Source of the DNA: an uncultured Lachnospiraceae bacterium
GTDB lineage: Bacteria; Bacillota; Clostridia; Lachnospirales; Lachnospiraceae
Length of the DNA stretch: 64,000 nt
Direction of reading: 5' to 3'
Assembly: GCA_945929965.1 (NCBI GenBank)
Contig: CAMEOT010000003.1
Coordinates: 70,670 to 134,669 of the forward strand
Shown here: one piece after another, positions 16,632 through 26,710 of the stretch
Numbering within the stretch: the stretch's first letter is position 1
How the letters are laid out: the number at the start of each line of letters is the position of its first letter
Notes under the pieces: generated by a model
Database searches by the model: none
Told to the model about the DNA's origin: nothing
What the model saw: only the letters and a program-made list of their open reading frames with translations
Position numbers and translations under genes: made by a program

Positions 16632-19289
16632 ATGGCTGAATTGACACCAATGATGCAAAAATATATGGAGACCAAGGAGCAGTATAAGGACTGCATCCTT
16701 TTTTATCGTCTGGGAGATTTCTATGAAATGTTTTTCGACGATGCGCTGGTGGCTTCCAAAGAACTGGAGATCACACTGACGGGAAAAAGCTGTGGCCTGG
16801 AGGAACGTGCGCCTATGTGCGGTATTCCTTACCATGCCGTGGAAGGCTATCTGTCCAAACTGGTAAGCCGCGGCTATAAAGTAGCTATCTGTGAACAGGT
16901 GGAGGATCCGAAGCTTGCCAAGGGACTGGTGAAGAGGGAAGTGATCCGTGTGGTGACACCCGGTACCAACTTAAACGTACAATCACTGGAAGCCGGCAAA
17001 AATAATTATCTGCTGAGCATCGCCTATACTTCGGATGGCATCGGCATCTCCGCGGCAGATGTAACTACCGGTGATTATTATGTGACGGAAGTTGAAGATT
17101 TGAAAAAATTAAATGATGAACTGATGAAGTACGAACCTTCGGAAATCATCTGCAACGAGGCATTTTTAGTCAGTGGCTTTGATGTGAATGACTTAAAGTC
17201 CCGCTTACATATCTCCGTCAATGCGCTGGAATCCCATATGTTCGATGATGACGGGTGCAGACGGATCCTTATGAAGCATTTTAAGGTAAATACGCTGATC
17301 GGACTTGGCGTCGAAGAATTCCCTACGGGACTTTTAGCGGCGGGAGCACTGTTACAGTATCTGTATGATACACAGAAGACGGATCTGGAGCATTTTACCC
17401 ATATTTATCCCTATCTTACCAGCAGATATATGCTGCTGGACAGTTCCACCAGAAGAAATCTGGAACTGACGGAGACCCTCAGAGAGAAGCAGAAGAGAGG
17501 TTCACTTTTGTGGGTGTTAGACAAGACGAAGACTGCCATGGGCGCCAGGCTTCTGCGCAATTATATTGAACAGCCATTGATTGAGAAGGATGAGATGGAG
17601 AAACGTCTGGATGCTATCCAGGAGCTGAATCAGGACTCTATCTCCAGGGATGAGATCCGGGAATACTTAAATCCCATCTACGATCTGGAGCGACTGCTCA
17701 GTAAGGTGACTTATAAGACGGCAAATCCCAGAGATCTGATCGCATTTCGGAATTCCCTGGAGATGCTGCCGCCTATTAAGACGGTGTTGTCTGCATTTGA
17801 AAAAGATGAACTGACGGAAATCCGGGAGCAGATTGACGGACTGGAGGACATCTATCAGCTGATCGATGAAGCAATCATTGAAGAACCGCCGATCTCCATA
17901 AGGGAAGGTGGAATGATCAAAGATGGGTTCGATGAGACCATAGACAGACTGCGAAGCGCCAAGCATGACGGAAAACAGTGGCTGGCACAGTTAGAGGAAG
18001 AAGACAGAGAACGTACCGGAATCAAGAATCTGAAGATCAAATATAACAAAGTATTCGGTTACTATTTCGAGGTGACCAATTCTTACAAGGATCTGGTGCC
18101 GGAGGACTATATCCGCAAGCAGACTCTGGCAAATGCGGAACGATATACCACACCGCGGTTGAAGGAATTGGAGGACACTATCTTAAATGCGGAGGATAAG
18201 CTCCAGACGTTGGAATATGATGTGTTCTGCAGAATAAGGGATACCATTGCTCAGGAACTGGTCCGCATCCAGAACACCGCGAAAGCGATTGCAAAGCTGG
18301 ATGTGTATGCGTCCCTGTCGTTGGTTTCGGAGCGCAATCATTATGTACGTCCGAAGTTAAATGAAAAGGGTGTTATTGACATCAAGGACGGAAGACACCC
18401 TGTGGTGGAACAGATGATCACCAATGATATGTTTATTGCCAATGACACTTATCTGGATAATGGCAGTCATTGTATCAGTGTCATTACCGGTCCCAATATG
18501 GCAGGTAAGTCCACATACATGCGCCAGACGGCACTGATCGTACTGATGGCGCAGATCGGGTGCTTCGTCCCTGCCAGAACCGCTAATATTGGTATTGTAG
18601 ACCGGATCTTTACCCGTGTGGGAGCTTCGGATGATCTGGCCAGCGGTCAGTCCACTTTTATGGTGGAGATGAATGAAGTGGCGAATATCTTACGAAATGC
18701 CACATCCAAGAGCCTTCTGATCTTAGACGAGATCGGAAGAGGTACTTCCACTTTTGACGGATTGAGCATTGCCTGGGCAGTGATCGAACATATCAGCAAC
18801 CGCAAGCTTTTAGGAGCCAAGACACTGTTCGCTACCCATTACCATGAGCTGACCGAGCTGGAAGGCAAAATGAATAATGTGAACAACTATTGCATTGCTG
18901 TGAAGGAATGTGGCGACGATATCGTGTTCTTACGTAAGATCGTAAAGGGCGGTGCGGACAAGAGCTACGGCATCCAGGTAGCGAAGTTGGCAGGAGTGCC
19001 GGATATGGTCATTGACCGTGCCAAGGAGATCGTGGAACAGCTGTCGGACAATGATATTACGGAAAAAGTGCAGAGCATCGCTATCGATAATAAAAACGAT
19101 GGCAAGGCAAAAAAACAGCCCAAATACGATGAGGTGGATCTGGCACAGATGTCTCTGTTCGACACTGTGACGGATGAGGATATTCTGAAGGAACTGATGG
19201 AGATTGAGGTGACGACTCTGACCCCGTTAGATGCACTGAACACCCTGTACCGGTTACAGAATAAGTTAAAGAACCGCTGGAACGGTTAG
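16632..19289 (+). CDS. mutS: DNA mismatch repair protein MutS
   Basis: 885 residues, normal for MutS. The mismatch-binding domain begins MAELTPMMQKYMETKEQYKDCILFYRLGDFYEMF, containing the F-x-E mismatch-reading motif (FYEMF); the ATPase has Walker A GPNMAGKST and Walker B LLILDEIGRG. The start at 16632 follows AGGAGAAGATC; the longer frame from 16587 would start within the leader hairpin. Recognises mispairs and recruits MutL, encoded 27 bases downstream in the same operon with miaA. Confidence 0.97.
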   Translation: MAELTPMMQKYMETKEQYKDCILFYRLGDFYEMFFDDALVASKELEITLTGKSCGLEERAPMCGIPYHAVEGYLSKLVSRGYKVAICEQVEDPKLAKGLVKREVIRVVTPGTNLNVQSLEAGKNNYLLSIAYTSDGIGISAADVTTGDYYVTEVEDLKKLNDELMKYEPSEIICNEAFLVSGFDVNDLKSRLHISVNALESHMFDDDGCRRILMKHFKVNTLIGLGVEEFPTGLLAAGALLQYLYDTQKTDLEHFTHIYPYLTSRYMLLDSSTRRNLELTETLREKQKRGSLLWVLDKTKTAMGARLLRNYIEQPLIEKDEMEKRLDAIQELNQDSISRDEIREYLNPIYDLERLLSKVTYKTANPRDLIAFRNSLEMLPPIKTVLSAFEKDELTEIREQIDGLEDIYQLIDEAIIEEPPISIREGGMIKDGFDETIDRLRSAKHDGKQWLAQLEEEDRERTGIKNLKIKYNKVFGYYFEVTNSYKDLVPEDYIRKQTLANAERYTTPRLKELEDTILNAEDKLQTLEYDVFCRIRDTIAQELVRIQNTAKAIAKLDVYASLSLVSERNHYVRPKLNEKGVIDIKDGRHPVVEQMITNDMFIANDTYLDNGSHCISVITGPNMAGKSTYMRQTALIVLMAQIGCFVPARTANIGIVDRIFTRVGASDDLASGQSTFMVEMNEVANILRNATSKSLLILDEIGRGTSTFDGLSIAWAVIEHISNRKLLGAKTLFATHYHELTELEGKMNNVNNYCIAVKECGDDIVFLRKIVKGGADKSYGIQVAKLAGVPDMVIDRAKEIVEQLSDNDITEKVQSIAIDNKNDGKAKKQPKYDEVDLAQMSLFDTVTDEDILKELMEIEVTTLTPLDALNTLYRLQNKLKNRWNG

Positions 19290-19316
19290 TTATAAGGGAA
19301 AGGCATAGGTAGATAT

Positions 19317-21389
19317 ATGGGAATACATGTACTGGACTCCCGGACGATCGACAGGATCGCTGCCGGTGAGGTGGTAGAACGACCTGCCAGCGTGGTGAAA
19401 GAGCTGGTGGAAAATGCCATAGATGCCGGTTCCACGGCGATTACGGTAGAGGCAAAAGAAGGTGGTATTGAGTTCATCCGTGTGACGGATAACGGCTGCG
19501 GCATTGAACGGGAACAGCTTCCCACAGCGTTTCTGCGGCATGCCACCAGCAAAATCGAAGATGCGGATGATCTGAACCATATCGCAAGCCTTGGCTTTCG
19601 TGGTGAGGCTCTGTCCAGTATCGCGGCGGTGTCCCGTGTGGAGATCATCACCAAGAGAAAGGAAAATCTCACCGGAACCCGCATGGTGTTAGAGGGGGCA
19701 AAGGAACAGTCCATCGATGAGATCGGTGCACCGGACGGTACCACATTTCTCATGAGGAATCTGTTCTTCAATACGCCGGTCCGCCGGAAATTTTTAAAAC
19801 AGCCTGCCACGGAGGGCAGTTATATCACGGATCTGATGGAACATCTGGCACTGTCCAGACCGGATATCTCCTTCAAATTCGTACTGGGGAATCAGACCAG
19901 ATTCCATACCTCCGGAAATGGTGATCTGCGGGAAGTCATCTACCGGATCTACGGCAGAGAGATCGCTGCACAGCTGGTACCGATACAGATGGAAGAAAAC
20001 GGCATTAAGGTAGAGGGATATTTGGGAAAACCGGTGCTGGTACGTTCCAACCGCAATTTTGAGATCTATTTTATCAACGGTCGCTTTATCCGCAGCGGTG
20101 TGATCGCTAAAGCCATTGAAGAAGGTTATAAGCAGTATCTGATGCAGCATAAATTTCCGTTGTGCGTGCTGCATATTACGATGGATACGGAGACCGTGGA
20201 TGTGAACGTACATCCCTCCAAAATGGATGTACGGTTCTCCGATGGCATGGCATTTGCCAGAATGCTGAGCGAGAATATAGCAATAACCCTGCGGAACCGG
20301 GAAATGATCCCGGATGCTTCCTTAGAGGATGAAAAATCCATTCAGAAAAAGGAGCAGGAAGACAGAAAAGCTTCCTGGAAGGAGCATACGCCGGAGGTGT
20401 TCGAGAAAAAAAGAGAAGAAAGCTACCGCGTCATGGAGGCTGCCAAATACGAGGCAGTACCGAAAGACCGGAGGGAATTTATACAGAAGCCGATCTGGCA
20501 GGAGACACATGCAGGTATACAGACGAGTCTCCGTAAACCGGAACCGGTAAGTGAGCAGACAGGGGTACAATCTATTGCACCTGCGGCAACACCGGAATCG
20601 AAAGAGGACGATTTCTTCGTGGAGGCAGCACCGCCAAAGCCAAGGGCTGAGACTTCATCAGAGCCTGTTATCTGCCCGGAGACCGCTGAGGTAATCGAGC
20701 CAAAGGAAGATAGTCCTGCGCAGACACAGCCGGAAGATAAGGAACCTGAGGTGAAGGCTGTTCAGCAGATGAATCTGTTTGAAGAGAAACTGTTATCTGT
20801 GCAGAATCGCAGCCGCTACCGTATCATCGGACAGGTCTTCGATACCTACTGGTTGATCCAGTTCGAGGATAAGCTGTTCATCATTGACCAGCATGCAGCC
20901 CATGAGAAGGTGAAATACGAACGCCTGATGAAGCAGTTCCATGAAAAAAGTGTGATATCCCAGCGCCTGATGCCGCCCATCATTGTAAGTCTCACGGGAC
21001 AGGAGGAAAGCATTCTTCACACCTATGAGGATGCCTTTTCACAGCTTGGATTTGAGATCGAAGCCTTCGGCGGCAACGAATATGCCCTGCGCAGTGTCCC
21101 GGTGGACCTCTACGGGTGCAGCGAGAGAGAACTGTTTTTAGCGGTGCTTGATGAACTGTCCCAGGAGACCGGCAACCGCGGAAGCTTCCAGGTCATCGAG
21201 GAGAAGATCGCATCCATGTCCTGCAAGGCAGCTGTTAAAGGTAACAACCGATTAAGCCTTCAGGAGGCGGATCAGCTGATCGATGAACTTCTGACATTGG
21301 ATAACCCCTACAACTGTCCCCACGGTAGACCTACCATCATTGCCATGACGGTGACTGACCTGGAGAAGAAATTTAAGAGGATTGTATAA
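19317..21389 (+). CDS. mutL: DNA mismatch repair protein MutL
   Basis: 690 residues: GHKL ATPase domain (VENAIDAG, DNGCGI, GFRGEALSSI), a variable Pro/Glu-rich linker (about 340-480) and a C-terminal dimerisation domain. The endonuclease motif DQHA(x2)E(x4)E is present at about 524-535 (DQHAAHEKVKYE), so this is the nicking type of MutL, as expected in a bacterium without MutH. The last base of its TAA is the first base of the miaA ATG, implying translational coupling. Confidence 0.96.
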   Translation: MGIHVLDSRTIDRIAAGEVVERPASVVKELVENAIDAGSTAITVEAKEGGIEFIRVTDNGCGIEREQLPTAFLRHATSKIEDADDLNHIASLGFRGEALSSIAAVSRVEIITKRKENLTGTRMVLEGAKEQSIDEIGAPDGTTFLMRNLFFNTPVRRKFLKQPATEGSYITDLMEHLALSRPDISFKFVLGNQTRFHTSGNGDLREVIYRIYGREIAAQLVPIQMEENGIKVEGYLGKPVLVRSNRNFEIYFINGRFIRSGVIAKAIEEGYKQYLMQHKFPLCVLHITMDTETVDVNVHPSKMDVRFSDGMAFARMLSENIAITLRNREMIPDASLEDEKSIQKKEQEDRKASWKEHTPEVFEKKREESYRVMEAAKYEAVPKDRREFIQKPIWQETHAGIQTSLRKPEPVSEQTGVQSIAPAATPESKEDDFFVEAAPPKPRAETSSEPVICPETAEVIEPKEDSPAQTQPEDKEPEVKAVQQMNLFEEKLLSVQNRSRYRIIGQVFDTYWLIQFEDKLFIIDQHAAHEKVKYERLMKQFHEKSVISQRLMPPIIVSLTGQEESILHTYEDAFSQLGFEIEAFGGNEYALRSVPVDLYGCSERELFLAVLDELSQETGNRGSFQVIEEKIASMSCKAAVKGNNRLSLQEADQLIDELLTLDNPYNCPHGRPTIIAMTVTDLEKKFKRIV

Positions 21390-22351
21390 TGCAGAAAAAA
21401 AGACCGTTAGTCGTACTGACCGGTCCTACGGCGGTGGGTAAGACAAAATTGTCCATTGCCCTGGCAAAGGCCATAGATGGGGAAATCCTGTCGGCGGACT
21501 CCATGCAGGTATATAAACATATGGATATCGGTTCCGCCAAGATCCGCCCGGAGGAAATGCAGGGAGTGCCCCATCATCTGATCGATATATTGGAGCCGTG
21601 GGAAGAATTTAATGTGGTGGTATTCCAGAAACGGTGTCTGGAATGCATGGAACAGATCTATGACAGGGGACATATTCCCATTCTGGTGGGAGGCACCGGG
21701 TTCTATATTCAGGCGGTACTTCGGGGGATTGATTTTACTGAGAACGAAGAGAATACTGAATATCGGGAAAAAATGGAACAGCTTGCGAAAGAAAAGGGAC
21801 CGGAAGTACTACATGACATGCTCAGAAAAATTGATCCGGTTTCAGCAGATAACATTCATGCAAACAATATCAAGCGAACCATCCGTGCACTGGAATATTA
21901 TGAGTTGACCGGGGAACCGATCTCTACTCATAATGAACGAGAAAAAGAACGGACGAGTCCATATAATTTCAGCTATTTTGTCCTGACGGATGACAGAGAA
22001 AAGCTGTATGCGCGGATCGAAAACCGCATTGATGAAATGCTGTCGGAAGGACTGGTGGAGGAAGTCAGAAGCCTGAAAACAAAAGGCTGTCACAGAGGAA
22101 TGGTATCCATGCAGGGACTGGGGTACAAAGAGATCCTGGAGTACCTGGACGGAGAATGCAGCCTGGAGGAAGCGGTGTATACTCTGAAGCGGGACACCAG
22201 GCATTTTGCCAAGAGACAGCTGACCTGGTTCCGCAGGGAGAACGAAGTTACCTGGCTGGATAAACAGCAATTTGACTATGACGAAGAGAAAATTTTAGAA
22301 TATATGATAAAGGAATTAGGAGAAAAAGGGATCTATGAAAAACAGCAATAA
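21389..22351 (+). CDS. miaA: tRNA dimethylallyltransferase MiaA
   Basis: 320 residues. Transfers the dimethylallyl group to A37 of tRNA, making the substrate for MiaB. P-loop GPTAVGKTKLS, then DSMQVYKHMDIGSAK and VGGTGFYIQAVL, and the C-terminal FAKRQLTWFRRE that contacts the tRNA backbone. It overlaps mutL by one base (TAATG) and the next gene by 17 bases, so it sits in the middle of a coupled run. Confidence 0.96.
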   Translation: MQKKRPLVVLTGPTAVGKTKLSIALAKAIDGEILSADSMQVYKHMDIGSAKIRPEEMQGVPHHLIDILEPWEEFNVVVFQKRCLECMEQIYDRGHIPILVGGTGFYIQAVLRGIDFTENEENTEYREKMEQLAKEKGPEVLHDMLRKIDPVSADNIHANNIKRTIRALEYYELTGEPISTHNEREKERTSPYNFSYFVLTDDREKLYARIENRIDEMLSEGLVEEVRSLKTKGCHRGMVSMQGLGYKEILEYLDGECSLEEAVYTLKRDTRHFAKRQLTWFRRENEVTWLDKQQFDYDEEKILEYMIKELGEKGIYEKQQ

Positions 22352-23651
22352 CAGTAATGAAGAAATGTATCTTTCCATGGGGATCAGTAAGACGGTATAT
22401 GACTATGGATGCGCCATTGAGAAAAGTCTGCAGGAGCGTTTTGACGAGGTGGACCGGAATGCGGAGTATAATCAGCTAAAGGTGGTAAAAGCCATGCAAC
22501 AGCATCAGGTAAGTGAAGCCTGTCTGCTGGGTACTACCGGCTACGGATATAATGATCTGGGAAGGGATACTCTGGAAGCAGTATATGCAGCAACCTTCCA
22601 TACGGAGGATGCCCTGGTGCGTCCCCAGATCACCTGCGGCACCCATGCACTTTCACTGGCTCTGATGAGCAACTTAAGACCCGGAGACGAGCTGTTATCC
22701 CCCGTAGGCAAGCCGTATGATACTTTGGAAGAAGTCATCGGCATCCGTCCTTCGAAGGGGTCTCTGGCAGAATACGGTGTAACTTATCGCCAGGTAGACC
22801 TGCTGCCGGACGGAAGCTTTGATTATGATAAGATCCGTGAAAACATTAATGAGAAGACTCATTTGGCAACGATTCAGAGATCCAAGGGATATCAGACCAG
22901 ACCGACCCTGTCGGTACAGCAGATCGGTGAGCTGATCACCTTTATCAAAGGCATCAAGCCGGATGTAATCTGCATGGTGGATAACTGCTACGGAGAATTC
23001 GTGGAGACGATGGAACCCTCCGATGTGGGTGCGGATATGATCGTGGGATCCCTCATCAAAAATCCCGGTGGCGGACTAGCTCCCATCGGCGGCTATATCG
23101 CCGGTAAAAAGGAATGCGTGGAAAATGCGGCATACCGTCTGACTTCCCCGGGACTCGGAAAGGAAGTAGGAGCATCTCTTGGTATTCTGAAGGATTTTTA
23201 TCAGGGATTTTTCCTGGCACCTACTGTGACGGCGGGTGCATTAAAGGGAGCGATCTTTGCAGCTAATGTCTATGAAAAATTAGGTTTTGCGGTAGTACCG
23301 AACGGTACAGAGAGCAGACATGATATTATCCAGGCGGTAACGTTTGGACAGCCGGAAGGCGTCATCGGATTCTGTCAGGGAATCCAGGCAGCGGCTCCGG
23401 TAGACAGCCATGTAACGCCGGAACCCTGGGATATGCCGGGATATGATGCACAGGTCATCATGGCGGCAGGGGCATTCGTATCCGGATCCTCCATTGAACT
23501 GTCAGCAGACGGTCCCATTAAGCCTCCCTATGCCGTATATTTTCAGGGTGGACTGACCTGGCAGCATGCCAAGTTCGGCATTCTGAAATCCCTGCAGGCG
23601 TTGCGGCAGAAGGGAATCGTGACAGAAGAACAGATAAGGCAGGCAATATAG
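22335..23651 (+). CDS. Methionine gamma-lyase family PLP protein (aluminium-resistance family)
   Basis: 438 residues of the PLP aspartate-aminotransferase fold annotated as 'methionine gamma-lyase family' or 'aluminium resistance' protein (Bacillus YnbB type). TTGYGYNDLGRDTLE, ITCGTHALSLAL, CMVDNCYGEFVE and the lysine-bearing SLIKNPGGGLAPIGGY support this. The family lies next to miaA in many Firmicutes, as here, where it overlaps miaA by 17 bases, but its true substrate is not established. The ribosome binding site GGAG lies inside the miaA end. Confidence 0.88.
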   Translation: MKNSNNSNEEMYLSMGISKTVYDYGCAIEKSLQERFDEVDRNAEYNQLKVVKAMQQHQVSEACLLGTTGYGYNDLGRDTLEAVYAATFHTEDALVRPQITCGTHALSLALMSNLRPGDELLSPVGKPYDTLEEVIGIRPSKGSLAEYGVTYRQVDLLPDGSFDYDKIRENINEKTHLATIQRSKGYQTRPTLSVQQIGELITFIKGIKPDVICMVDNCYGEFVETMEPSDVGADMIVGSLIKNPGGGLAPIGGYIAGKKECVENAAYRLTSPGLGKEVGASLGILKDFYQGFFLAPTVTAGALKGAIFAANVYEKLGFAVVPNGTESRHDIIQAVTFGQPEGVIGFCQGIQAAAPVDSHVTPEPWDMPGYDAQVIMAAGAFVSGSSIELSADGPIKPPYAVYFQGGLTWQHAKFGILKSLQALRQKGIVTEEQIRQAI

Positions 23652-23823
23652 AACCTGCCTGGGAATACGAATCCTGTAGAAAAAGCGCAAAATAAAATCC
23701 ACTAAATTTGTGTACAGAAGAAGCTTTTTGTGATAGTATAAAAAGACGTATGGAAGATGGGACTTATGGGGAGACCCGGACGGATACAGAGAGTACACAA
23801 GAAAAGAAAGAAGAGGAAATGCC

Positions 23824-24063
23824 TTGAAGAGAATTAATTGGGTATTGATTGTCCTGGTACTGATCGGATTTGTGATCGGCAGATTTATAGGAACTTATTT
23901 TGACGGTACTTTTCTGAATTACGGACAGAATTTTGGACTCAGCAGCCCGGTGGAACTGAATCTCGGTTTTATCATTCTTACCTTCGGACTGGAGTTTAAC
24001 ATTACCATTGCCAGCGTGATCGGTGTGATCATTGCTTTTGTGGTATACCGTTTTATCCGTTAG
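23824..24063 (+). CDS. DUF4321 membrane protein
   Basis: 79 residues with two hydrophobic segments (about 5-24 and 45-75), typical of the small DUF4321 family of Clostridia. The only usable start is TTG 23824, preceded by AGAGGAAATGCC; the ATG five bases upstream runs into a stop after two codons. Function unknown. It sits just before radC and the mre cluster, and similar small proteins lie near mreB/radC in relatives, as far as I recall. Confidence 0.8.
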   Translation: MKRINWVLIVLVLIGFVIGRFIGTYFDGTFLNYGQNFGLSSPVELNLGFIILTFGLEFNITIASVIGVIIAFVVYRFIR

Positions 24064-24096
24064 AGCACATACGTCGGAGAAGGCAGAAGGAGACTT

Positions 24097-24795
24097 ATGC
24101 CTGCAAAATTAACACAACATGTAACGGATTTACAGCTGCCTTATGAGAGATTCTTAAACTTCGGACCGGAGAACCTTACGGAAGCGGAGCTTCTGGCAGT
24201 TATCCTGCGAACCGGAACCAAAGACACTTCCGCATTGGAACTGGCGGAAAAGGTTCTGGCACTGGCAAAATATCCCAGGGAGGGACTTTTGGGCCTACAC
24301 GACGTAAGCGTGGAGGAACTGACACAGATTCGTGGGATTGGCATAGTGAAAGCAGTGAAATTAAAATGCATCGCCGAATTATCCAATCGTATGAGCCGGG
24401 CGAGAGCAAGCACCGGGATCTGTTTTACCAGAGCGGGTATGGTGGCGGAATATTTCATGGAGAAGCTGCGCCATAAGGATACAGAGTGTGTATATCTGCT
24501 CTGCCTGGATGCAAAAGGACAGCTGATCCGGGAGAAAAAACTGTCGGACGGCTGTGTGAACATGGCACTGATATCTCCCAGAGAGATATTTTTAGAAGCA
24601 TTGAAAGACAAAGCGGTGAATATTATCCTTGTGCATAATCATCCAAGCGGTGATCCAACGCCCAGCAGAGCGGACAGAGAACTTACCGACAACGTGGCCG
24701 GAGCGGGAGAACAGATGGATATTCCACTGTTAGACCACATTATTATCGGGGATAACAGGTATACTAGCTTTAAAGAACAAAAATTATTGAGATGA
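24097..24795 (+). CDS. radC: RadC family (JAMM/MPN+) protein
   Basis: 232 residues: N-terminal helix-hairpin-helix-like part (FGPENLTEAELLAVILRTGT, LTQIRGIGIVKAVKLK) and a C-terminal JAMM metalloprotease-like domain with HNHPSGDPTPSRAD. Historically called a DNA repair protein, but repair activity is not supported experimentally in several species; the metal site is intact. It lies 20 bases upstream of mreB, the common radC-mreBCD order of Firmicutes. Confidence 0.93.
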   Translation: MPAKLTQHVTDLQLPYERFLNFGPENLTEAELLAVILRTGTKDTSALELAEKVLALAKYPREGLLGLHDVSVEELTQIRGIGIVKAVKLKCIAELSNRMSRARASTGICFTRAGMVAEYFMEKLRHKDTECVYLLCLDAKGQLIREKKLSDGCVNMALISPREIFLEALKDKAVNIILVHNHPSGDPTPSRADRELTDNVAGAGEQMDIPLLDHIIIGDNRYTSFKEQKLLR

Positions 24796-24815
24796 TATAA
24801 GAAAGGAAAACGACA

Positions 24816-25826
24816 GTGGCAAACAACGCATTCGGTATCGATCTCGGTACCAACAACATAAAGATCTATAATCGCAATGATGACAATATTATGATCGAGA
24901 AGAATATGATTGCCATCGAGAATAAGAATACTTTATTTGCTTACGGCAACTCCGCATTTGAAATGTATGAGAAGGCTCCCGGCAATATTCATATTTCTTA
25001 TCCACTTTCCAACGGAGTGATCGCAGATATTAAGAATATGGAGACGCTGGTGAAGTATTTTATCGGAGATCTGCAAAAAGGCAATACCAAGCCTTCCGAT
25101 TTCTTCATTGCGGTGCCGACGGATGTTACCGAGGTGGAGAAGAGAGCTTTCTACGATCTGATCAAGGGTGCCAATGTGAAGGCGAAGAAGATCATGGTAG
25201 TGGAAAAGGCAGTTGCGGACGGTCTGGGACTGGATATCGATGTGAAAAATTCCCAGGGTGTGCTGGTGGTAAATGTCGGTTATGAGACCACGGAGATCTC
25301 CATCCTGTCTTTGGGCGGTATCGTATTAAGCCGTCTGATCAAGGTGGGAGGTATGAAATTCGACGATGCCATCCGTGCGGCGGTCAGAAGAGAATTCTCA
25401 CTGATCATCGGTGGCAAGACCGCGGAGAATGTGAAGATTGCTCTGAAAGAACTGGAAGAAGAGGGCAAGGGTGCCATTGTATACGGCAGAGATATTGTAA
25501 CCGGTCTTCCGGTAGAACGTGAGATTCCCACGAAAATGGTGGACGAGTCCTTGGAAGAGCATTTCAATACAATCATTGATAACGTAAAAGTAATATTAGA
25601 GAGGACTCCTCCCGAACTGGCAGCGGATATTTATCGTCACGGCATTTATCTGACCGGCGGCGCATCCCAGGTGAGCCATTTAGCGGAGAGACTGGCAACA
25701 GGTACCGGATTGCACGTTAATGTGGCAGAGAATCCTCTGACCAGCGTGGCAACGGGACTTGCCAAGATCATCAAGGATGATAACTATAAAACTGTAGCTT
25801 ACGCAATTGAAGGGATGAGTAAATGA
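24816..25826 (+). CDS. mreB: Rod shape-determining protein MreB
   Basis: 336 residues, actin-like ATPase that organises lateral wall synthesis. GIDLGTNNIKIY is the phosphate-1 loop and LTGGASQVSHLAERL the adenosine loop. The start is GTG at 24816 with AAGAAAGG upstream; no ATG fits. It overlaps mreC by ATGA. The first of a continuous elongasome and division-site cluster. Confidence 0.94.
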   Translation: MANNAFGIDLGTNNIKIYNRNDDNIMIEKNMIAIENKNTLFAYGNSAFEMYEKAPGNIHISYPLSNGVIADIKNMETLVKYFIGDLQKGNTKPSDFFIAVPTDVTEVEKRAFYDLIKGANVKAKKIMVVEKAVADGLGLDIDVKNSQGVLVVNVGYETTEISILSLGGIVLSRLIKVGGMKFDDAIRAAVRREFSLIIGGKTAENVKIALKELEEEGKGAIVYGRDIVTGLPVEREIPTKMVDESLEEHFNTIIDNVKVILERTPPELAADIYRHGIYLTGGASQVSHLAERLATGTGLHVNVAENPLTSVATGLAKIIKDDNYKTVAYAIEGMSK

Positions 25827-26710
25827 GCCCAGTCGTAAAAAGAAAAGGGGAGAGGTTTACTTTACCGAGTAAATATCTCCTTTTTATTTTAACTATCCTG
25901 TGTACTGTTATGATGTTGGTGACCTTCGGGACCAATGTGTTTAACCGCCCGTTTAACCGTGTGGTGGGATATGTGATCGTTCCCTTTGAACAGGGTATCG
26001 CCAAGGCGGGAGAGTGGTTATCGAACCGTTCGGATGAACTGGTGCAGATCCGCACGCTTTTAGCGGAGAACAGCGCCCTGAAGGAACAGGTGGCATCCCT
26101 CACGGAGGAGAACACCCTGCTGCAGCAGGATAAATATGAACTGAATGAATTAAGAGGCTTATTGGAGCTGGATGAGGAATACGGAGATTATAATAAGATC
26201 GGAGCCAGGATCATCAGCAGAGATTCCGGGAACTGGTATTCTTCCTTTGTCATCGACAAGGGCTCCAATGACGGACTGGCAGATGATATGAATGTCATCG
26301 CCGGAGGCGGACTGGTAGGACGGATTACCTCTGTGGGACCAAACTGGTCCAGGGTGACATCGATCATTTCCGATAATTCCAATGTCAGCGGTATGACGCT
26401 GGCAACAGGGGATAATCTTATTGTATCCGGAGATTTACAGCTGATGGCGCAGGGAGTGATCTCTTTCAGCAAGCTGGTAGACAGTCAGGATGCGGTCGCA
26501 GAGGGAGATAAGGTCGTAACCTCCGATATCAGTGACAAATATCTGCCCAATATCCTGATCGGTTATATCAGCACCATCAACAAAGATACAAATAATCTGA
26601 CCAAATCCGGATATCTGACTCCGGTGGTGGATTTTGAACATCTGAGCGAAGTGCTTGTCATTACCGACAAAAAGCAGCAGGTTCCGGGAGGAGGCACAGA
26701 TGGAGAATAA
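25823..26710 (+). CDS. mreC: Rod shape-determining protein MreC
   Basis: 295 residues: a short basic cytoplasmic tail, one membrane segment (about 15-35), a coiled coil (about 68-105; LLAENSALKEQVASLTEENTLL) and the beta-rich extracellular domain (GARIISRDSGNWYSSFVIDKGSNDGL). Links MreB to PBP2 and RodA outside the membrane. Overlaps mreB (4 bases) and mreD (11 bases). Confidence 0.94.
   Translation: MSPVVKRKGERFTLPSKYLLFILTILCTVMMLVTFGTNVFNRPFNRVVGYVIVPFEQGIAKAGEWLSNRSDELVQIRTLLAENSALKEQVASLTEENTLLQQDKYELNELRGLLELDEEYGDYNKIGARIISRDSGNWYSSFVIDKGSNDGLADDMNVIAGGGLVGRITSVGPNWSRVTSIISDNSNVSGMTLATGDNLIVSGDLQLMAQGVISFSKLVDSQDAVAEGDKVVTSDISDKYLPNILIGYISTINKDTNNLTKSGYLTPVVDFEHLSEVLVITDKKQQVPGGGTDGE

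Noticed and set aside
23638..23664. Hairpin AGGCAGG / CCTGCCT at the end of the PLP enzyme gene
   Set aside because: Overlaps the stop codon and has no T-run, so I did not list it as a terminator.
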